In this document: piece after piece, positions 1 to 8,470 of the stretch
Layout of the letters: each line of letters begins with the position of its first letter
Numbering within the stretch: the stretch's first letter is position 1
From: Pseudolabrys sp.
GTDB lineage: Bacteria; Pseudomonadota; Alphaproteobacteria; Rhizobiales; Xanthobacteraceae
Assembly: GCA_022843325.1 (NCBI GenBank)
Contig: JALHNV010000005.1
Span: 27,158 to 91,157, forward strand
Length of the DNA: 64,000 nucleotides
Direction: 5' to 3'
Position numbers and translations under genes: made by a program
Notes under the pieces: model-generated
What the model was told of the DNA's origin: nothing
The model's database searches: none
What the model saw: the letters and a program-made list of their open reading frames with translations, nothing else

Positions 1-336
1 ACCGGCGCGGAGGGGATCGGCTCGCCGGCCTTCGCCACCTTGATGCGGCTGCTCGACACCGACCGCTGCTGGGTCAAGCTCGCCAGCCTGTACCGGCTTT
101 CGGCCGAGCCCTATCCGCACCGCGACATGCTGCCGATGATCGCGCGCGTCGTCAGCGCGCGTCCCGACCGCATTCTCTGGGGCAGCAACTGGCCGCACCC
201 GATCTGCCCGGTGCCGATGCCGAATGACGGCGATCTGGTCGATCTCGTGCCGCTGTGGTTTCCCGACGCGACCACGCAACGCCTCGCACTGGTCGACAAT
301 CCGGCGGCGCTGTACGGGTTCGACAGCGTCGCCTGA
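1..336 (+). CDS. amidohydrolase (TIM-barrel metal-dependent hydrolase), C-terminal part
   Basis: The first 111 codons in frame 1 are open from the window edge to a TGA, so the gene begins upstream. The segment WGSNWPHP near the C-terminus is the signature of the amidohydrolase_2 family (PF04909), cytosolic hydrolases or decarboxylases acting on dicarboxylates and lactones. The position that is the last metal-binding Asp in many members (GTDWPH) is Asn here, a common variant. A TTG at 40 is an internal codon, not the likely start. The substrate cannot be told from this fragment. Confidence 0.75.
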   Translation, partial: TGAEGIGSPAFATLMRLLDTDRCWVKLASLYRLSAEPYPHRDMLPMIARVVSARPDRILWGSNWPHPICPVPMPNDGDLVDLVPLWFPDATTQRLALVDNPAALYGFDSVA

Positions 337-343
337 GGCCGCG

Positions 344-1438
344 CTAGCGCCAATACGTATGGCGGGTCGGTCGCGGCCACGTCGTCGTCCAGGCGCGCCG
401 CTGAATCGTTGTCTGTGTCCGGATCGGAGCGGCAGCCGTGGTCTTGCGGTTGGCCGTGTGCCGGGTCGTTGCCCCGGTGGTGTGCGGTGGCTTCCTGGCG
501 ACGCTGATGGTCGTGGTTCGGCTGGCGACCTGGGTGCGCGCAGCTTCGGGCCGCGCTGCTGGAGGGCGGGGCAGGGCCGCGGTCACGGGACGCTCGGCCA
601 TGGCGGGCGCGCTGGTCTTCACCACGCGCGGCCAACTGCCGCTGTCGGCGACCGGTGTGTCGAGCTCCGGCACCGACCTCGGCCGATCGCCGGCCGGAAT
701 GGCGTGCACCACCTTGAAGCCGCGTTTCTTCAATTCGCGCAGCAGCACCGGCACCGCCATTGCGGTGGCGGGGTGAATGTCGTGCAGCAAGAGCACGCCG
801 CGGCCACGGCCTTCGATACGCTCCATCGCCTTGCGGACGATGTCGTCGGCGGTGACGTCGCGGAACCAGTCGTCGGCGACTTCGTCGGCGCTCCACACCG
901 ACAGCGACTTGGACGCCAGGTAGGTTTCGACCTGGCGGGTGCGCGCGAGTCCGGGGATGCGGAAGAACGGCGCCACCGCTTTCGGGTTGCCGGCGGCAGC
1001 CTGCACCGATGCGATCCCGGCGGTCACCTCGCGCTCGACCCGCGGCAACTCCATCTGGTCGAAGGTGAGCGGATGATTCTGGCTGTGCGTACCGATGACA
1101 TGGCCGGCGTTGTAGATGCGCCTCACCAGGTCGGGATGCGCGGTCGCCATGCGGCCGACCAGAAAGAACGTGGCCTGCACGCATTCGCGCGCGAGGGCGT
1201 CGAGCACGCGCGTCGTGTAGGGCGGCAGCGGTCCGTCGTCGAAGGTGATCACCACCTCGCGGTCATTGAGCGGCAGCGTGTTGCGGTATTGCACCGTACC
1301 GATGCGCGGGAAGGCCGAAGGCTCGACCGTGATGGTGCGCGCCGTCCCCAGCGCTTTCGGATTGCCGGGGCAGGGCGCCGCCATTGCCGGCGCAAGGGCC
1401 ACGGTCAGACAACACAACGCCAACGCAACGCGACGCAT
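344..1438 (-). CDS. secreted polysaccharide deacetylase with long basic tail
   Basis: A 364-residue NodB-fold (PF01522) carbohydrate esterase family 4 protein. It starts with a signal peptide (residues 1-20, ending APAMA-AP). The catalytic motif TFDDGP lies at 65-70, the zinc-binding HxxxH at 118-122 (HSQNH), and the catalytic-base motif LLLHD at 216-220. Such enzymes remove N-acetyl or other acyl groups from peptidoglycan or polysaccharides outside the membrane. After about residue 255 comes a ~110-residue Ala/Thr/Pro/Arg-rich tail, probably disordered, that the neighbouring paralogue lacks. A perfect CtrA-type box lies 82 bp upstream of the start. It is in the same orientation as the paralogue at 1622-2395 but 183 bp away, so probably separately transcribed. 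Confidence 0.88.
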   Translation of the reverse strand: MRRVALALCCLTVALAPAMAAPCPGNPKALGTARTITVEPSAFPRIGTVQYRNTLPLNDREVVITFDDGPLPPYTTRVLDALARECVQATFFLVGRMATAHPDLVRRIYNAGHVIGTHSQNHPLTFDQMELPRVEREVTAGIASVQAAAGNPKAVAPFFRIPGLARTRQVETYLASKSLSVWSADEVADDWFRDVTADDIVRKAMERIEGRGRGVLLLHDIHPATAMAVPVLLRELKKRGFKVVHAIPAGDRPRSVPELDTPVADSGSWPRVVKTSAPAMAERPVTAALPRPPAARPEAARTQVASRTTTISVARKPPHTTGATTRHTANRKTTAAAPIRTQTTIQRRAWTTTWPRPTRHTYWR

Positions 1439-1519
1439 GAAGCCCCCACTGTCCCCACTCGCACGCCTTCTGGCGCGACTCCGAAATGGGAAGGCTCATC
1501 AAAACTACGCGTCGCCACA

Positions 1520-1534
1520 TTAACCAAAAATTAA
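1520..1534 (-). promoter_or_regulatory. CtrA-type binding site (TTAA-N7-TTAA)
   Basis: The sequence is TTAA, seven bases (CCAAAAA), then TTAA followed by CC, matching the alphaproteobacterial CtrA consensus TTAA-N7-TTAA exactly. A third TTAA starts at 1540. It lies in the 183-bp gap upstream of the deacetylase whose start codon is at 1438. Binding is inferred from the motif only. Confidence 0.6.
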
Positions 1535-1621
1535 CCACGTTAAACCGCGTGCCTGTTGGGTTGCTGCGATTTGCCGACAGGCTGCGGCAAAAATGAAACG
1601 CTGTCCTGAAATGGCACAGTT

Positions 1622-2395
1622 TTAGTTCAGCGCACCGCGGATACCGGCGGGCACGACGTGAACGATGCGATAGCCGCGCTGCTTCAACGCGCGCAGAAAG
1701 GCGGGAAGCATGGCGGCGGTCTGCTGCTTGGTGTCGTGAAACAGCACAATGCCGCGTCCGGCCTGTTCGATGCGCGCCATGATCACGTCCAGCTGTTGCT
1801 CCGGCGACATCGGCAACCAGTCGCTGGCCCAGACATCGGCGCCGAATACGACAATGCCGCGATCGCTGAGGCGGTCGAGCAGGGGCTGGGTCGCGGCAAA
1901 TCCGGGAAAGCGGAAGAACGGCATCACCGGATCGGTACGGCGGTGGCCGTAGACGGCAAACTCGTCGGCCGCGATGCCACGGTCGATCTCCGCCTCTGCC
2001 TTGTCGAGCGGCATGCGGTTCAATTCGGGATGCGAATAGGTGTGGTGGCCGATGCTGTGGCCCTCGGCCAGCGTGCGCCGCGCCAGTCCGGCATTCGCTT
2101 CTGCATTGCGGCCGAGCAGAAAAAAGGTCGCGCGCACGCATTCGCGCTTCAGCGCGTCAAGCACCCGGGGTGTGGTGCCCGGCCACGGTCCGTCATCGAA
2201 GGTCAGCACGAGTTCCTTGGCGCGCAGCGGCAACGTCGTCGGGAAATGCTTGCGGCCGACGCGCGGCGTGGTCTTGACATCGACCTCGATCACCCGCGCG
2301 GTTCCCAGCGCCTGCGGAGAGCCAGGGCAGGGCTCCGCCAGAGCGGCCGAAGGAACAAGGGCCGCGGCCAGCGCGAGAGCGACGATGCGAGTCAT
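1622..2395 (-). CDS. secreted polysaccharide deacetylase (paralogue)
   Basis: A 257-residue NodB-fold esterase. The ATG at 2395 was chosen because an AGAGG ribosome site sits just upstream and a clean signal peptide (MTRIVALALA...) follows; an upstream ATG at 2452 would add a non-signal extension. TFDDGP (65-70) and the metal motif HTYSH (118-122) fall at the same residue numbers as in the neighbour at 344-1438, and both share a PCPG...ALGTAR segment after the signal. They are clearly a tandem duplication. This copy has no basic tail and ends soon after the catalytic domain. It is divergent from mgtE. Confidence 0.88.
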   Translation of the reverse strand: MTRIVALALAAALVPSAALAEPCPGSPQALGTARVIEVDVKTTPRVGRKHFPTTLPLRAKELVLTFDDGPWPGTTPRVLDALKRECVRATFFLLGRNAEANAGLARRTLAEGHSIGHHTYSHPELNRMPLDKAEAEIDRGIAADEFAVYGHRRTDPVMPFFRFPGFAATQPLLDRLSDRGIVVFGADVWASDWLPMSPEQQLDVIMARIEQAGRGIVLFHDTKQQTAAMLPAFLRALKQRGYRIVHVVPAGIRGALN

Positions 2396-2548
2396 GTTTG
2401 CCTCTGAGGTGCTGCAATTGACCGCATGAAACCTGCTGCGGCAAGCGGGCATGTGTGACAGGGTTTACGCGTTAATCATTTGCGCTGCCGCGGCGGCGCG
2501 GCGTACAAGCGGACCACTCCCGTCCCGATAATCTGACAGAGGTCCGGC

Positions 2549-3940
2549 ATGGCCGACTCCCAAGACAGCACCTTGCCGTTGCGGAACGAGGATGGCGCCA
2601 TTCGCCCCGAATTCGTCGAGCGGGTCGAGAAGGCAATCGAGGCCGTCGACGTGGCCACCCTGCGTGAACAGGTCGCCGACCTGCACGAGGCCGACCTCGG
2701 CGACCTGGTGGAGGCGCTGCAACCGCCGCTGCGGTCGCGCCTCATCGAATTGCTCGGCATCGATTTCGATTTTACCGCGCTGACCGAGATGGATCACACG
2801 GTGCGCGGCGAGATCCTTGCGGAGCTGCCGCCGCGCACCGTCGCCGACGGTGTCCGCGACCTCGATACCGACGACGCGGTCGCGGTTCTGGCCGACATTC
2901 CGACCGAGGACCGCGCCGAGATCCTCAATCAGCTGCCGACCATCGAGCGTTTGGCGCTGTCCCGCAGCCTGGACTACCCGGCCGAGTCGGCCGGACGGCG
3001 GATGCAAACCGAGTTCATCGCCGTGCCGCCGGACTGGAATGTCGGGCAGGCCATCGACTACATGCGCGAGACCGCCGACCTGCCGGAGCGGTTCTATGAA
3101 CTGTTTGTGGTCGACGCGGCGGGCAAGCTGCTCGGCATGGTGGCGCTCGACCGCCTGTTGCGTGCCAAGCGGCCGGTGCCGATCGCCGACCTGATGGAAG
3201 AAGACCGGCCGCGGGTGCGCGCCGACCAGGACCAGGAAGAGGTGGCGCGGCTTTTCCAGCGCTACAACTGGGTCGTCGCCCCCGTGGTCGATGGCAACGA
3301 CCGGCTGGTCGGCGTCATCACCTTCGACGACGTCGCGGACGTGATCGACGAGGAGGCCGAAGAGGACATCAAGGCGCTGGGCGGCGTCATCAGCGACGAG
3401 GAATTGTCCGACACGGTTTGGACCGTTGTGCGCGGCCGTTTCAACTGGCTGCTGCTCAATCTCGGCGCTGCCTTCCTCGCCGCCAACGTGCTGGGCATGT
3501 TCGAGGGCCAGTTGCAGCAGATGGTGGCGCTGGCGGTGCTGGCGCCCGTGGTGGCCAACCAAGGCGGCAACGCCGCCATCCAGACCATGACGGTGGCGGT
3601 GCGCGCGCTTGCCACCCGCGAACTGAACGCCAGCAATGCCTGGCGCGTGATCCGGCGCGAATTGATGGTGGGACTGCTCAACGGCATCGTCTTCGCCGTC
3701 ATCACCGGCGTCGCCGCCTATGTGTGGTTCGAAGTGCCGGGGCTCGGCGTGGTGATCGGCCTGGCCATGATGTGCAACCTGATCGCCGGCGCGCTGGGGG
3801 GCATTCTGGTCCCCCTGGCCATGCACCGGCTCAAGGTCGATCCGGCGGTGGCGTCGAGCCCCTTCGTCATCATGGTGACGGATGCGCTGGGTTTCTTCGC
3901 GTTCCTGACCATCGCGTCGTTGTGGTTTGGCATGAGATAG
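2549..3940 (+). CDS. mgtE: magnesium transporter MgtE
   Basis: A 463-residue inner-membrane Mg2+ channel of the usual length. In order: cytosolic MgtE N domain (about 25-135), two CBS domains (about 140-265) that sense intracellular Mg2+, then the membrane domain (about 290-463) with at least four hydrophobic stretches, the conserved NQGGN motif (337-341) and the TDALG motif (444-448) that contains the pore Mg2+-binding Asp of the family. The start ATG is close behind a divergent deacetylase. No Mg riboswitch was recognised in the 150-bp divergent region, so regulation is probably by the CBS gate. Confidence 0.95.
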   Translation: MADSQDSTLPLRNEDGAIRPEFVERVEKAIEAVDVATLREQVADLHEADLGDLVEALQPPLRSRLIELLGIDFDFTALTEMDHTVRGEILAELPPRTVADGVRDLDTDDAVAVLADIPTEDRAEILNQLPTIERLALSRSLDYPAESAGRRMQTEFIAVPPDWNVGQAIDYMRETADLPERFYELFVVDAAGKLLGMVALDRLLRAKRPVPIADLMEEDRPRVRADQDQEEVARLFQRYNWVVAPVVDGNDRLVGVITFDDVADVIDEEAEEDIKALGGVISDEELSDTVWTVVRGRFNWLLLNLGAAFLAANVLGMFEGQLQQMVALAVLAPVVANQGGNAAIQTMTVAVRALATRELNASNAWRVIRRELMVGLLNGIVFAVITGVAAYVWFEVPGLGVVIGLAMMCNLIAGALGGILVPLAMHRLKVDPAVASSPFVIMVTDALGFFAFLTIASLWFGMR

Positions 3941-4027
3941 CCCGGAAAACACGGTAGTTACGCTTCGTTCACCGTGTTTCCTGACCCGGCATTAAGGCTG
4001 AATCCGTAACCCTGTCGGTCTGGCGCA

Positions 4028-5887
4028 ATGGGGTGCGCCTGGGGTGATGCGGTGGACGGCGAGACCAGTGTGCAGGCGGCGGGGGCTAGCCTTGCGGGTG
4101 CGACCCGGGTGAGGGCACGGCGGCTGCTGTCCGCGTCACAGTGGATTGCCGTGCTGGCGATGCTCGCCGTCGGCGCCACCATGATCACCGCCGCCATCGG
4201 CTACGAAATGGCCCGTCGCAGCGACGAGCGCCTGTTGACCGAGCAGCGCGCCTCGCTGCGCAACGCCATGGCCGAATTCCGCGGCCTGTTCGGGCGCTCC
4301 GGCTCGCTCGACCCCGGCTTTGTGCGCATGGTTGAGCAGAATGCCGGCCTGCTGGACCTCAAGTTCGAAACCAATCCTGCTTCAAGCGGCCGCGAGATGC
4401 AGCCGGCCATCGATGCGCAGGGCCGCATCGCCGGGTTCTTCACCTGGGACCGGATCCATCCGATGACCGACACCATGAACCGGCTGATGCCGCTGATTGC
4501 CGGTATCGCCATCGTTCTGGTGATCTTCGCCGGCTTTGCGCTGGGAATGCTGCGGCGGGCCCGCAATGAACTGGCCGCCAGCGAGGAGCAGGCGCAACGT
4601 GTCGCCGACCACGACAAGCTCACCGGGCTGCCGAACCATGCCAAGATGCTCGAACAGCTTGATCTGGCGCTGACTGAGCGAGCCGCCTCCGAGATCACCA
4701 GTTTCGTGCTGATTGAAATCGATGGCATGGCCGATATCGATGCTCAACTTGGCCTGCTCGGCAGCGAAGACGTGATTGCGGCCGCGGCCGATGTGCTGCG
4801 CCAGGCCCTGCCTGCGGGGGCAGAACTGGGCCGGATTGGCAGCGACAAGTTTGCCATCACCATCACCGGCGAGGATGAAGTGGAGCCGGCGATCCGGGTC
4901 GCGCTCGACGCCTTGGCGCGTCCCGTTACAGGCGAAACAGCCGTCCGGATCAGCGCCTATGCCGGCTTTGCCCAGGCGCCGCGGCACGCCACCACCCGCA
5001 GCGAGCTGACCCGGCGGTCCGATCTGGCGCTGCGGGCCGCTGCCGAAAAAGGGCCGGGCTCAATCGTCGTCTTCGATATGTCGCTCGACGCCGCGTCGGC
5101 CGACCACAAATTCATTACACGCGAATTGCCGCGGGCGCTTGAGGCTAACGAACTCGAACTGCATTATCAGCCGATCGTCGCCGCCAATGGCGGACGGATG
5201 GTCGGCGTGGAAGCGCTGCTGCGCTGGACCCACCCGGTGCGCGGCGCGATCGGGCCGGCGGTGTTCATCCCGATTGCGGAGCGCATGGGGCTGATGGATG
5301 CGCTCGGCGCCTTCGTGCTGCGCCGCGCGCTGCAGGAGGCCAGACGCTGGCCGGATCTTTATATCGCGGTCAACCTGTCGCCGCTGCAAGTGCGCGACAG
5401 TAATCTGATCGAACTCGTGCGCGCCGCGCTTACGGAAAGCGGCGTCGCGCCGGAGCGGCTGGTGCTGGAAATTACCGAAGGCGTTCTGATCGACAATCCG
5501 GATGAGATGGTGCAGCGGATCGAGGAGCTGCATGCTCTCGGTGTCAGTGTCGCGCTGGACGACTTCGGCTCGGGCTACTCGAACCTCGGCTATCTGCAGC
5601 GTTTTCCGCTCGACAAGCTCAAGATCGATCGCAGCTTCGTGGCCGGGCTTGGCACGTCCGCCAACGGCGGGGTCATAATCCAGGCCATCGTGGCGCTCGG
5701 CCGCGCCCTTGGACTGACGGTGCTCGTCGAGGGTGTCGAGACCGAGCAGCAGCGGGTGTTGCTGAGGCTGGCCGGCTGCGACGAGATGCAGGGCTACCTG
5801 TTCGCCAAGCCGGCGCCGGCCCGGGCGATCGACCGGCTGCTGGCGCAGGTCAAGCAGGGCCGCACAGCGGGAGCCCTGACAGGGTAA
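4028..5887 (+). CDS. membrane GGDEF/EAL protein, probable c-di-GMP phosphodiesterase
   Basis: A 619-residue protein with two membrane helices (about 38-57 and 153-175) enclosing a ~95-residue periplasmic sensor region of no recognised family, then a GGDEF domain (195-350) and an EAL domain (360-605). The GGDEF signature has decayed to RIGSDKF (269-275), so cyclase activity is unlikely. The EAL domain keeps EALLR (395-399), DDFGSGYS (511-518), KIDRSF (532-537) and the VEGVET glutamate (567-572), the metal and catalytic residues of c-di-GMP hydrolases. The degenerate GGDEF may act as a GTP-binding regulatory module. The start is one of several possible; the ATG at 4028 leaves 35 residues before the first helix. 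It stands alone. Confidence 0.9.
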   Translation: MGCAWGDAVDGETSVQAAGASLAGATRVRARRLLSASQWIAVLAMLAVGATMITAAIGYEMARRSDERLLTEQRASLRNAMAEFRGLFGRSGSLDPGFVRMVEQNAGLLDLKFETNPASSGREMQPAIDAQGRIAGFFTWDRIHPMTDTMNRLMPLIAGIAIVLVIFAGFALGMLRRARNELAASEEQAQRVADHDKLTGLPNHAKMLEQLDLALTERAASEITSFVLIEIDGMADIDAQLGLLGSEDVIAAAADVLRQALPAGAELGRIGSDKFAITITGEDEVEPAIRVALDALARPVTGETAVRISAYAGFAQAPRHATTRSELTRRSDLALRAAAEKGPGSIVVFDMSLDAASADHKFITRELPRALEANELELHYQPIVAANGGRMVGVEALLRWTHPVRGAIGPAVFIPIAERMGLMDALGAFVLRRALQEARRWPDLYIAVNLSPLQVRDSNLIELVRAALTESGVAPERLVLEITEGVLIDNPDEMVQRIEELHALGVSVALDDFGSGYSNLGYLQRFPLDKLKIDRSFVAGLGTSANGGVIIQAIVALGRALGLTVLVEGVETEQQRVLLRLAGCDEMQGYLFAKPAPARAIDRLLAQVKQGRTAGALTG

Positions 5888-5928
5888 GACGAAGGCGGTA
5901 ATGTCGTCGCCGATCCCGGGAGGACGCG

Positions 5929-7101
5929 ATGATCCCCAATGCATGGACGGGCTTCGACTTCGGCCTTGGCGCCGACGTCGATATGATCCGCACGACGGCC
6001 GGCGGCTTTGCTCAGGACCGCATCGCGCCGCGCGCTGCCGAGATCGACAGCCGCAACGAATTTCCCCGCGACCTCTGGCCGGAAATGGGTGCGCTGGGAC
6101 TGCACGGCATTACCGTCCCCGAAGACCTGGGTGGGGCGGGCCTCGGCTATCTGGCGCACTGCGTGGCGATGGAGGAGGTGTCGCGCGCCAGCGCTTCGGT
6201 CGGGCTGTCCTACGGCGCGCACTCCAATCTCTGCATCAACCAGATCAACCGCAACGGCAGCGCCGAGCAGAAACGACGGTATTTGCCGAAACTGATTGCC
6301 GGCGAGCACGTCGGCGCGCTGGCGATGTCGGAGCCAGGCGCCGGGTCCGATGTCGTATCGATGCGGACCCGCGCCGACAAGAAGGGTGACCGCTACATCC
6401 TCAACGGCACCAAGATGTGGATCACCAATGGACCGGTCGCCGACGCGCTGGTGGTCTATGCCAAGACCGACCGCACCGCCGGCGCCCGCGGGATTACCGC
6501 GTTCATCATCGAGAAGGGCATGAAGGGGTTTGCCCCGGCGCAGAAGCTCGACAAGCTCGGCATGCGTGGCTCGGACACCAGCGAACTGGTGTTCACCGAC
6601 TGCGAGGTGCCGGAGGAGAATGTGCTCGGCGCCGTCGGCAACGGTGTCAACGTGCTGATGTCCGGCCTCGACTACGAGCGCGTGGTGCTGGCCGCGGGGC
6701 CCCTTGGCATCATGCAGGCCTGCATGGATGTGGTGGTGCCTTATGTGCATCAGCGGCAGCAGTTCGGCCAGGCGATCGGCCGCTTTCAACTGGTGCAGGC
6801 CAAGATCGCCGACATGTACGTGACCATGAATGCGGCCAAATCCTACGTTTATGCGGTGGCGCGCGCCTGCGACGACGGCCGCACCACCCGGGAGGATGCC
6901 GCCGGCGCCATCCTGTATGCCGCCGAGCGGGCAACCTGGATGGCGCTGGAAGCGATCCAGTGCCTCGGCGGCAACGGCTATATCAATGACTTCCCGACCG
7001 GCCGGCTGCTACGCGATGCCAAGCTCTACGAGATCGGGGCGGGGACATCCGAAATCCGCCGGATGCTGATCGGACGGGAGGTCTTCGAGAAGACGCGCTA
7101 G
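5929..7101 (+). CDS. ivd: isovaleryl-CoA dehydrogenase
   Basis: A 390-residue FAD-dependent acyl-CoA dehydrogenase, full length. It oxidises isovaleryl-CoA to 3-methylcrotonyl-CoA in leucine breakdown and passes electrons to ETF. The assignment rests on the catalytic base: Glu250 in the LDYERVVLA segment, the position specific to isovaleryl-CoA dehydrogenases, while the C-terminal site that carries Glu in other family members reads GAGTSEIRR (370-378). SYGAHSNLC (94-102) is also typical. The partner genes mccB (21393) and mccA (32209) are on the same strand but far away. The genes directly downstream are a toxin-antitoxin pair, not leucine genes. Confidence 0.92.
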   Translation: MIPNAWTGFDFGLGADVDMIRTTAGGFAQDRIAPRAAEIDSRNEFPRDLWPEMGALGLHGITVPEDLGGAGLGYLAHCVAMEEVSRASASVGLSYGAHSNLCINQINRNGSAEQKRRYLPKLIAGEHVGALAMSEPGAGSDVVSMRTRADKKGDRYILNGTKMWITNGPVADALVVYAKTDRTAGARGITAFIIEKGMKGFAPAQKLDKLGMRGSDTSELVFTDCEVPEENVLGAVGNGVNVLMSGLDYERVVLAAGPLGIMQACMDVVVPYVHQRQQFGQAIGRFQLVQAKIADMYVTMNAAKSYVYAVARACDDGRTTREDAAGAILYAAERATWMALEAIQCLGGNGYINDFPTGRLLRDAKLYEIGAGTSEIRRMLIGREVFEKTR

Positions 7102-7109
7102 CGGGGTGG

Positions 7110-7134
7110 GTGTCACTATTTTCGCAAGTGACAC
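7110..7134. promoter_or_regulatory. perfect palindrome between ivd and the VapBC-like operon
   Basis: GTGTCACT, nine bases, AGTGACAC: an 8-bp perfect inverted repeat 9 bp after the ivd stop and 28 bp before the antitoxin ATG. It could be the autoregulatory operator of the toxin-antitoxin operon or a transcription terminator for ivd. The short T-tract after it (CTTTACC) is weak for a terminator, so an operator is slightly preferred. Confidence 0.45.
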
Positions 7135-7162
7135 TTTACCCTTCATCTGCTAAACCCGTGCG

Positions 7163-7597
7163 ATGGCACGCAGATCAAACCCGAAGGGCTTTGCCGAGCC
7201 GAAAACGCCTTACGGCGCTCCGCGCGCCGACGGCATCGTTGCGGACGACGTTGCACCGGGCAAACGCAGGCTTCCCGCGCCTGAAACGCTACCCGATGGC
7301 ACCACGCGTTATTTTCTCGTCTTGGGTCCGAAGGGCCGCGTCCTGTTGCCGGTCGACCTGCGCGAGGCGATGGGCCTGCAGGAAGGCGATGTCATCACCG
7401 GCTGGCTGAAGGATGGCGAGATACGGATGCACAGTCATCGGCACGGGCTCCGCAAGCTTCAAGGGGAGGCGTCTTCGAAGGCGGCCACTGGCGTTTATGC
7501 CTCCGACGAGTTGATCTCCGAGCGCCGCGCGGAGGCTGCCAAAGAAGATGAGGAAACGCTGCTGGAACGTCCTGCGCACAAGAAGCGACGCCGTTGA
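7163..7597 (+). CDS. AbrB-fold antitoxin, VapB-like
   Basis: A 144-residue protein with a SpoVT/AbrB swapped-hairpin DNA-binding domain at about 50-95 (GPKGRVLLP...LREAMGLQEGD). It is preceded by a ~48-residue basic/Pro-rich extension and followed by a C-terminal stretch rich in Glu and Lys that would be the toxin-wrapping part. The stop codon overlaps the TTG start of the PIN-domain toxin, the usual arrangement for vapBC. It probably represses its own operon, perhaps through the palindrome at 7110-7134. The N-terminal extension is longer than in ordinary VapB proteins of 70-90 residues. Confidence 0.72.
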   Translation: MARRSNPKGFAEPKTPYGAPRADGIVADDVAPGKRRLPAPETLPDGTTRYFLVLGPKGRVLLPVDLREAMGLQEGDVITGWLKDGEIRMHSHRHGLRKLQGEASSKAATGVYASDELISERRAEAAKEDEETLLERPAHKKRRR

Positions 7598-7977
7598 CCG
7601 TGGCGGTACTGGACGCCTCGGCGGTGCTGGCCGTCTATTTCAACGAACCGGGCGCCGAACCGGTGCGGGCGACCTTGCCGGGTGCGCTGCTGTCGTCGGT
7701 CAATTACACTGAGGTGATCGGCAAGTGCCTCGACCGAGGCGAAACAATTGGTGCCGTCATGCGCAACCTTGCCCTCATGGGCCTGACGATCATCGCCCAT
7801 GACGCCCGTTTGGCACGCCGTGCCGGCGAACTCCGTCCGCTCACAAAGGCACGGGGTCTGTCGCTTGCCGATCGCGCCTGTCTCGCTCTGGCCGAGCGCG
7901 AGGGAGGGCCCGTTCTGACCGCCGACCGCTCATGGCGGGTGCTTGGCCTAGACGTTGAGGTCCGCCTCATCCGCTAG
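7594..7977 (+). CDS. PIN-domain ribonuclease toxin, VapC-like
   Basis: A 127-residue PIN protein. The acidic quartet expected for Mg2+-dependent RNA cleavage is visible: Asp7 (VLDASA), Glu40 (NYTEV), Asp93 (LADRACLALA) and Asp111 (TADRSW). VapC toxins inhibit translation by cutting tRNA or rRNA when the antitoxin is lost. The start is TTG at 7594, overlapping the antitoxin stop, or GTG at 7600; either implies translational coupling. The active-site set is complete, so the toxin looks functional. Confidence 0.82.
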   Translation: MTVAVLDASAVLAVYFNEPGAEPVRATLPGALLSSVNYTEVIGKCLDRGETIGAVMRNLALMGLTIIAHDARLARRAGELRPLTKARGLSLADRACLALAEREGGPVLTADRSWRVLGLDVEVRLIR

Positions 7978-8052
7978 GCCATCGCCCATTAACTTTTGCC
8001 TGTCCCGAATCAGCTAGCTCATTGGCCGACCATCTTTTTGGGAGAGGCGGCC

Positions 8053-8340
8053 ATGATGCGGGTGCGGTTGAAGGCGGACGGGCGCATTGTCGAGATCCAG
8101 CCCGACGGCAGCGAGAAGACGCTCAATCATCGCGATCCGGCGAGCTTCGTGCGTCAGGTGCGGGCGCGCTGCGGCCTGACCCAGGCGGCCTTTGCCGAGA
8201 AAATCGAAGTGCCGATCGAGACCGTGCGCAATTGGGAGCAGGGCAAGCGCCATCCGCGGGGCCCCGCCCGCGCCTTGCTCAAGCTGATCGACAGCGCGCC
8301 GGAGGCGGCCTTCGCCGCCCTCGGCGGCGGTCGCCGTTGA
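8053..8340 (+). CDS. XRE-family helix-turn-helix protein
   Basis: A 95-residue protein. The ATG at 8053 is preceded by GGGAGAGG at 5-7 bases, which decides the start over an upstream ATG at 7996. The HTH spans about 42-75 (GLTQAAFAEKI...VRNWEQGKRHP), of the type seen in HigA/NadS antitoxins and small phage-type repressors. No toxin gene is adjacent: the 75 bp before and 130 bp after hold none, and the VapC gene upstream already has a partner. It could be an orphan antitoxin or an ordinary regulator. Confidence 0.7.
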   Translation: MMRVRLKADGRIVEIQPDGSEKTLNHRDPASFVRQVRARCGLTQAAFAEKIEVPIETVRNWEQGKRHPRGPARALLKLIDSAPEAAFAALGGGRR

Positions 8341-8470
8341 CAGGCTGAGGCTGCCGAAGACACTCCGGTTCCGGCCGGAGTACCCCCCGTTGGCAGCGCC
8401 GCGCCGAGCGGGCATTCTCCGCCGCGCGCCCGCCTGAAAACCAAAATCCCGCGCCTCAAGGAGATATGCG

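Noticed and set aside
111-1534. Long frames overlapping the first deacetylase (111-1184 minus, 224-1534 plus)
   Set aside because: Frame shadows; the deacetylase frame has signal peptide and all motifs.
2465-3952. 495-codon open frame antisense to mgtE
   Set aside because: High-GC shadow of a well-supported gene; no ribosome site, and the protein is His/Arg/Asp-rich with no fold.
7996-8340. XRE gene as second half of a complete toxin-antitoxin system
   Set aside because: No toxin frame is adjacent, and the VapC upstream already has an AbrB partner.
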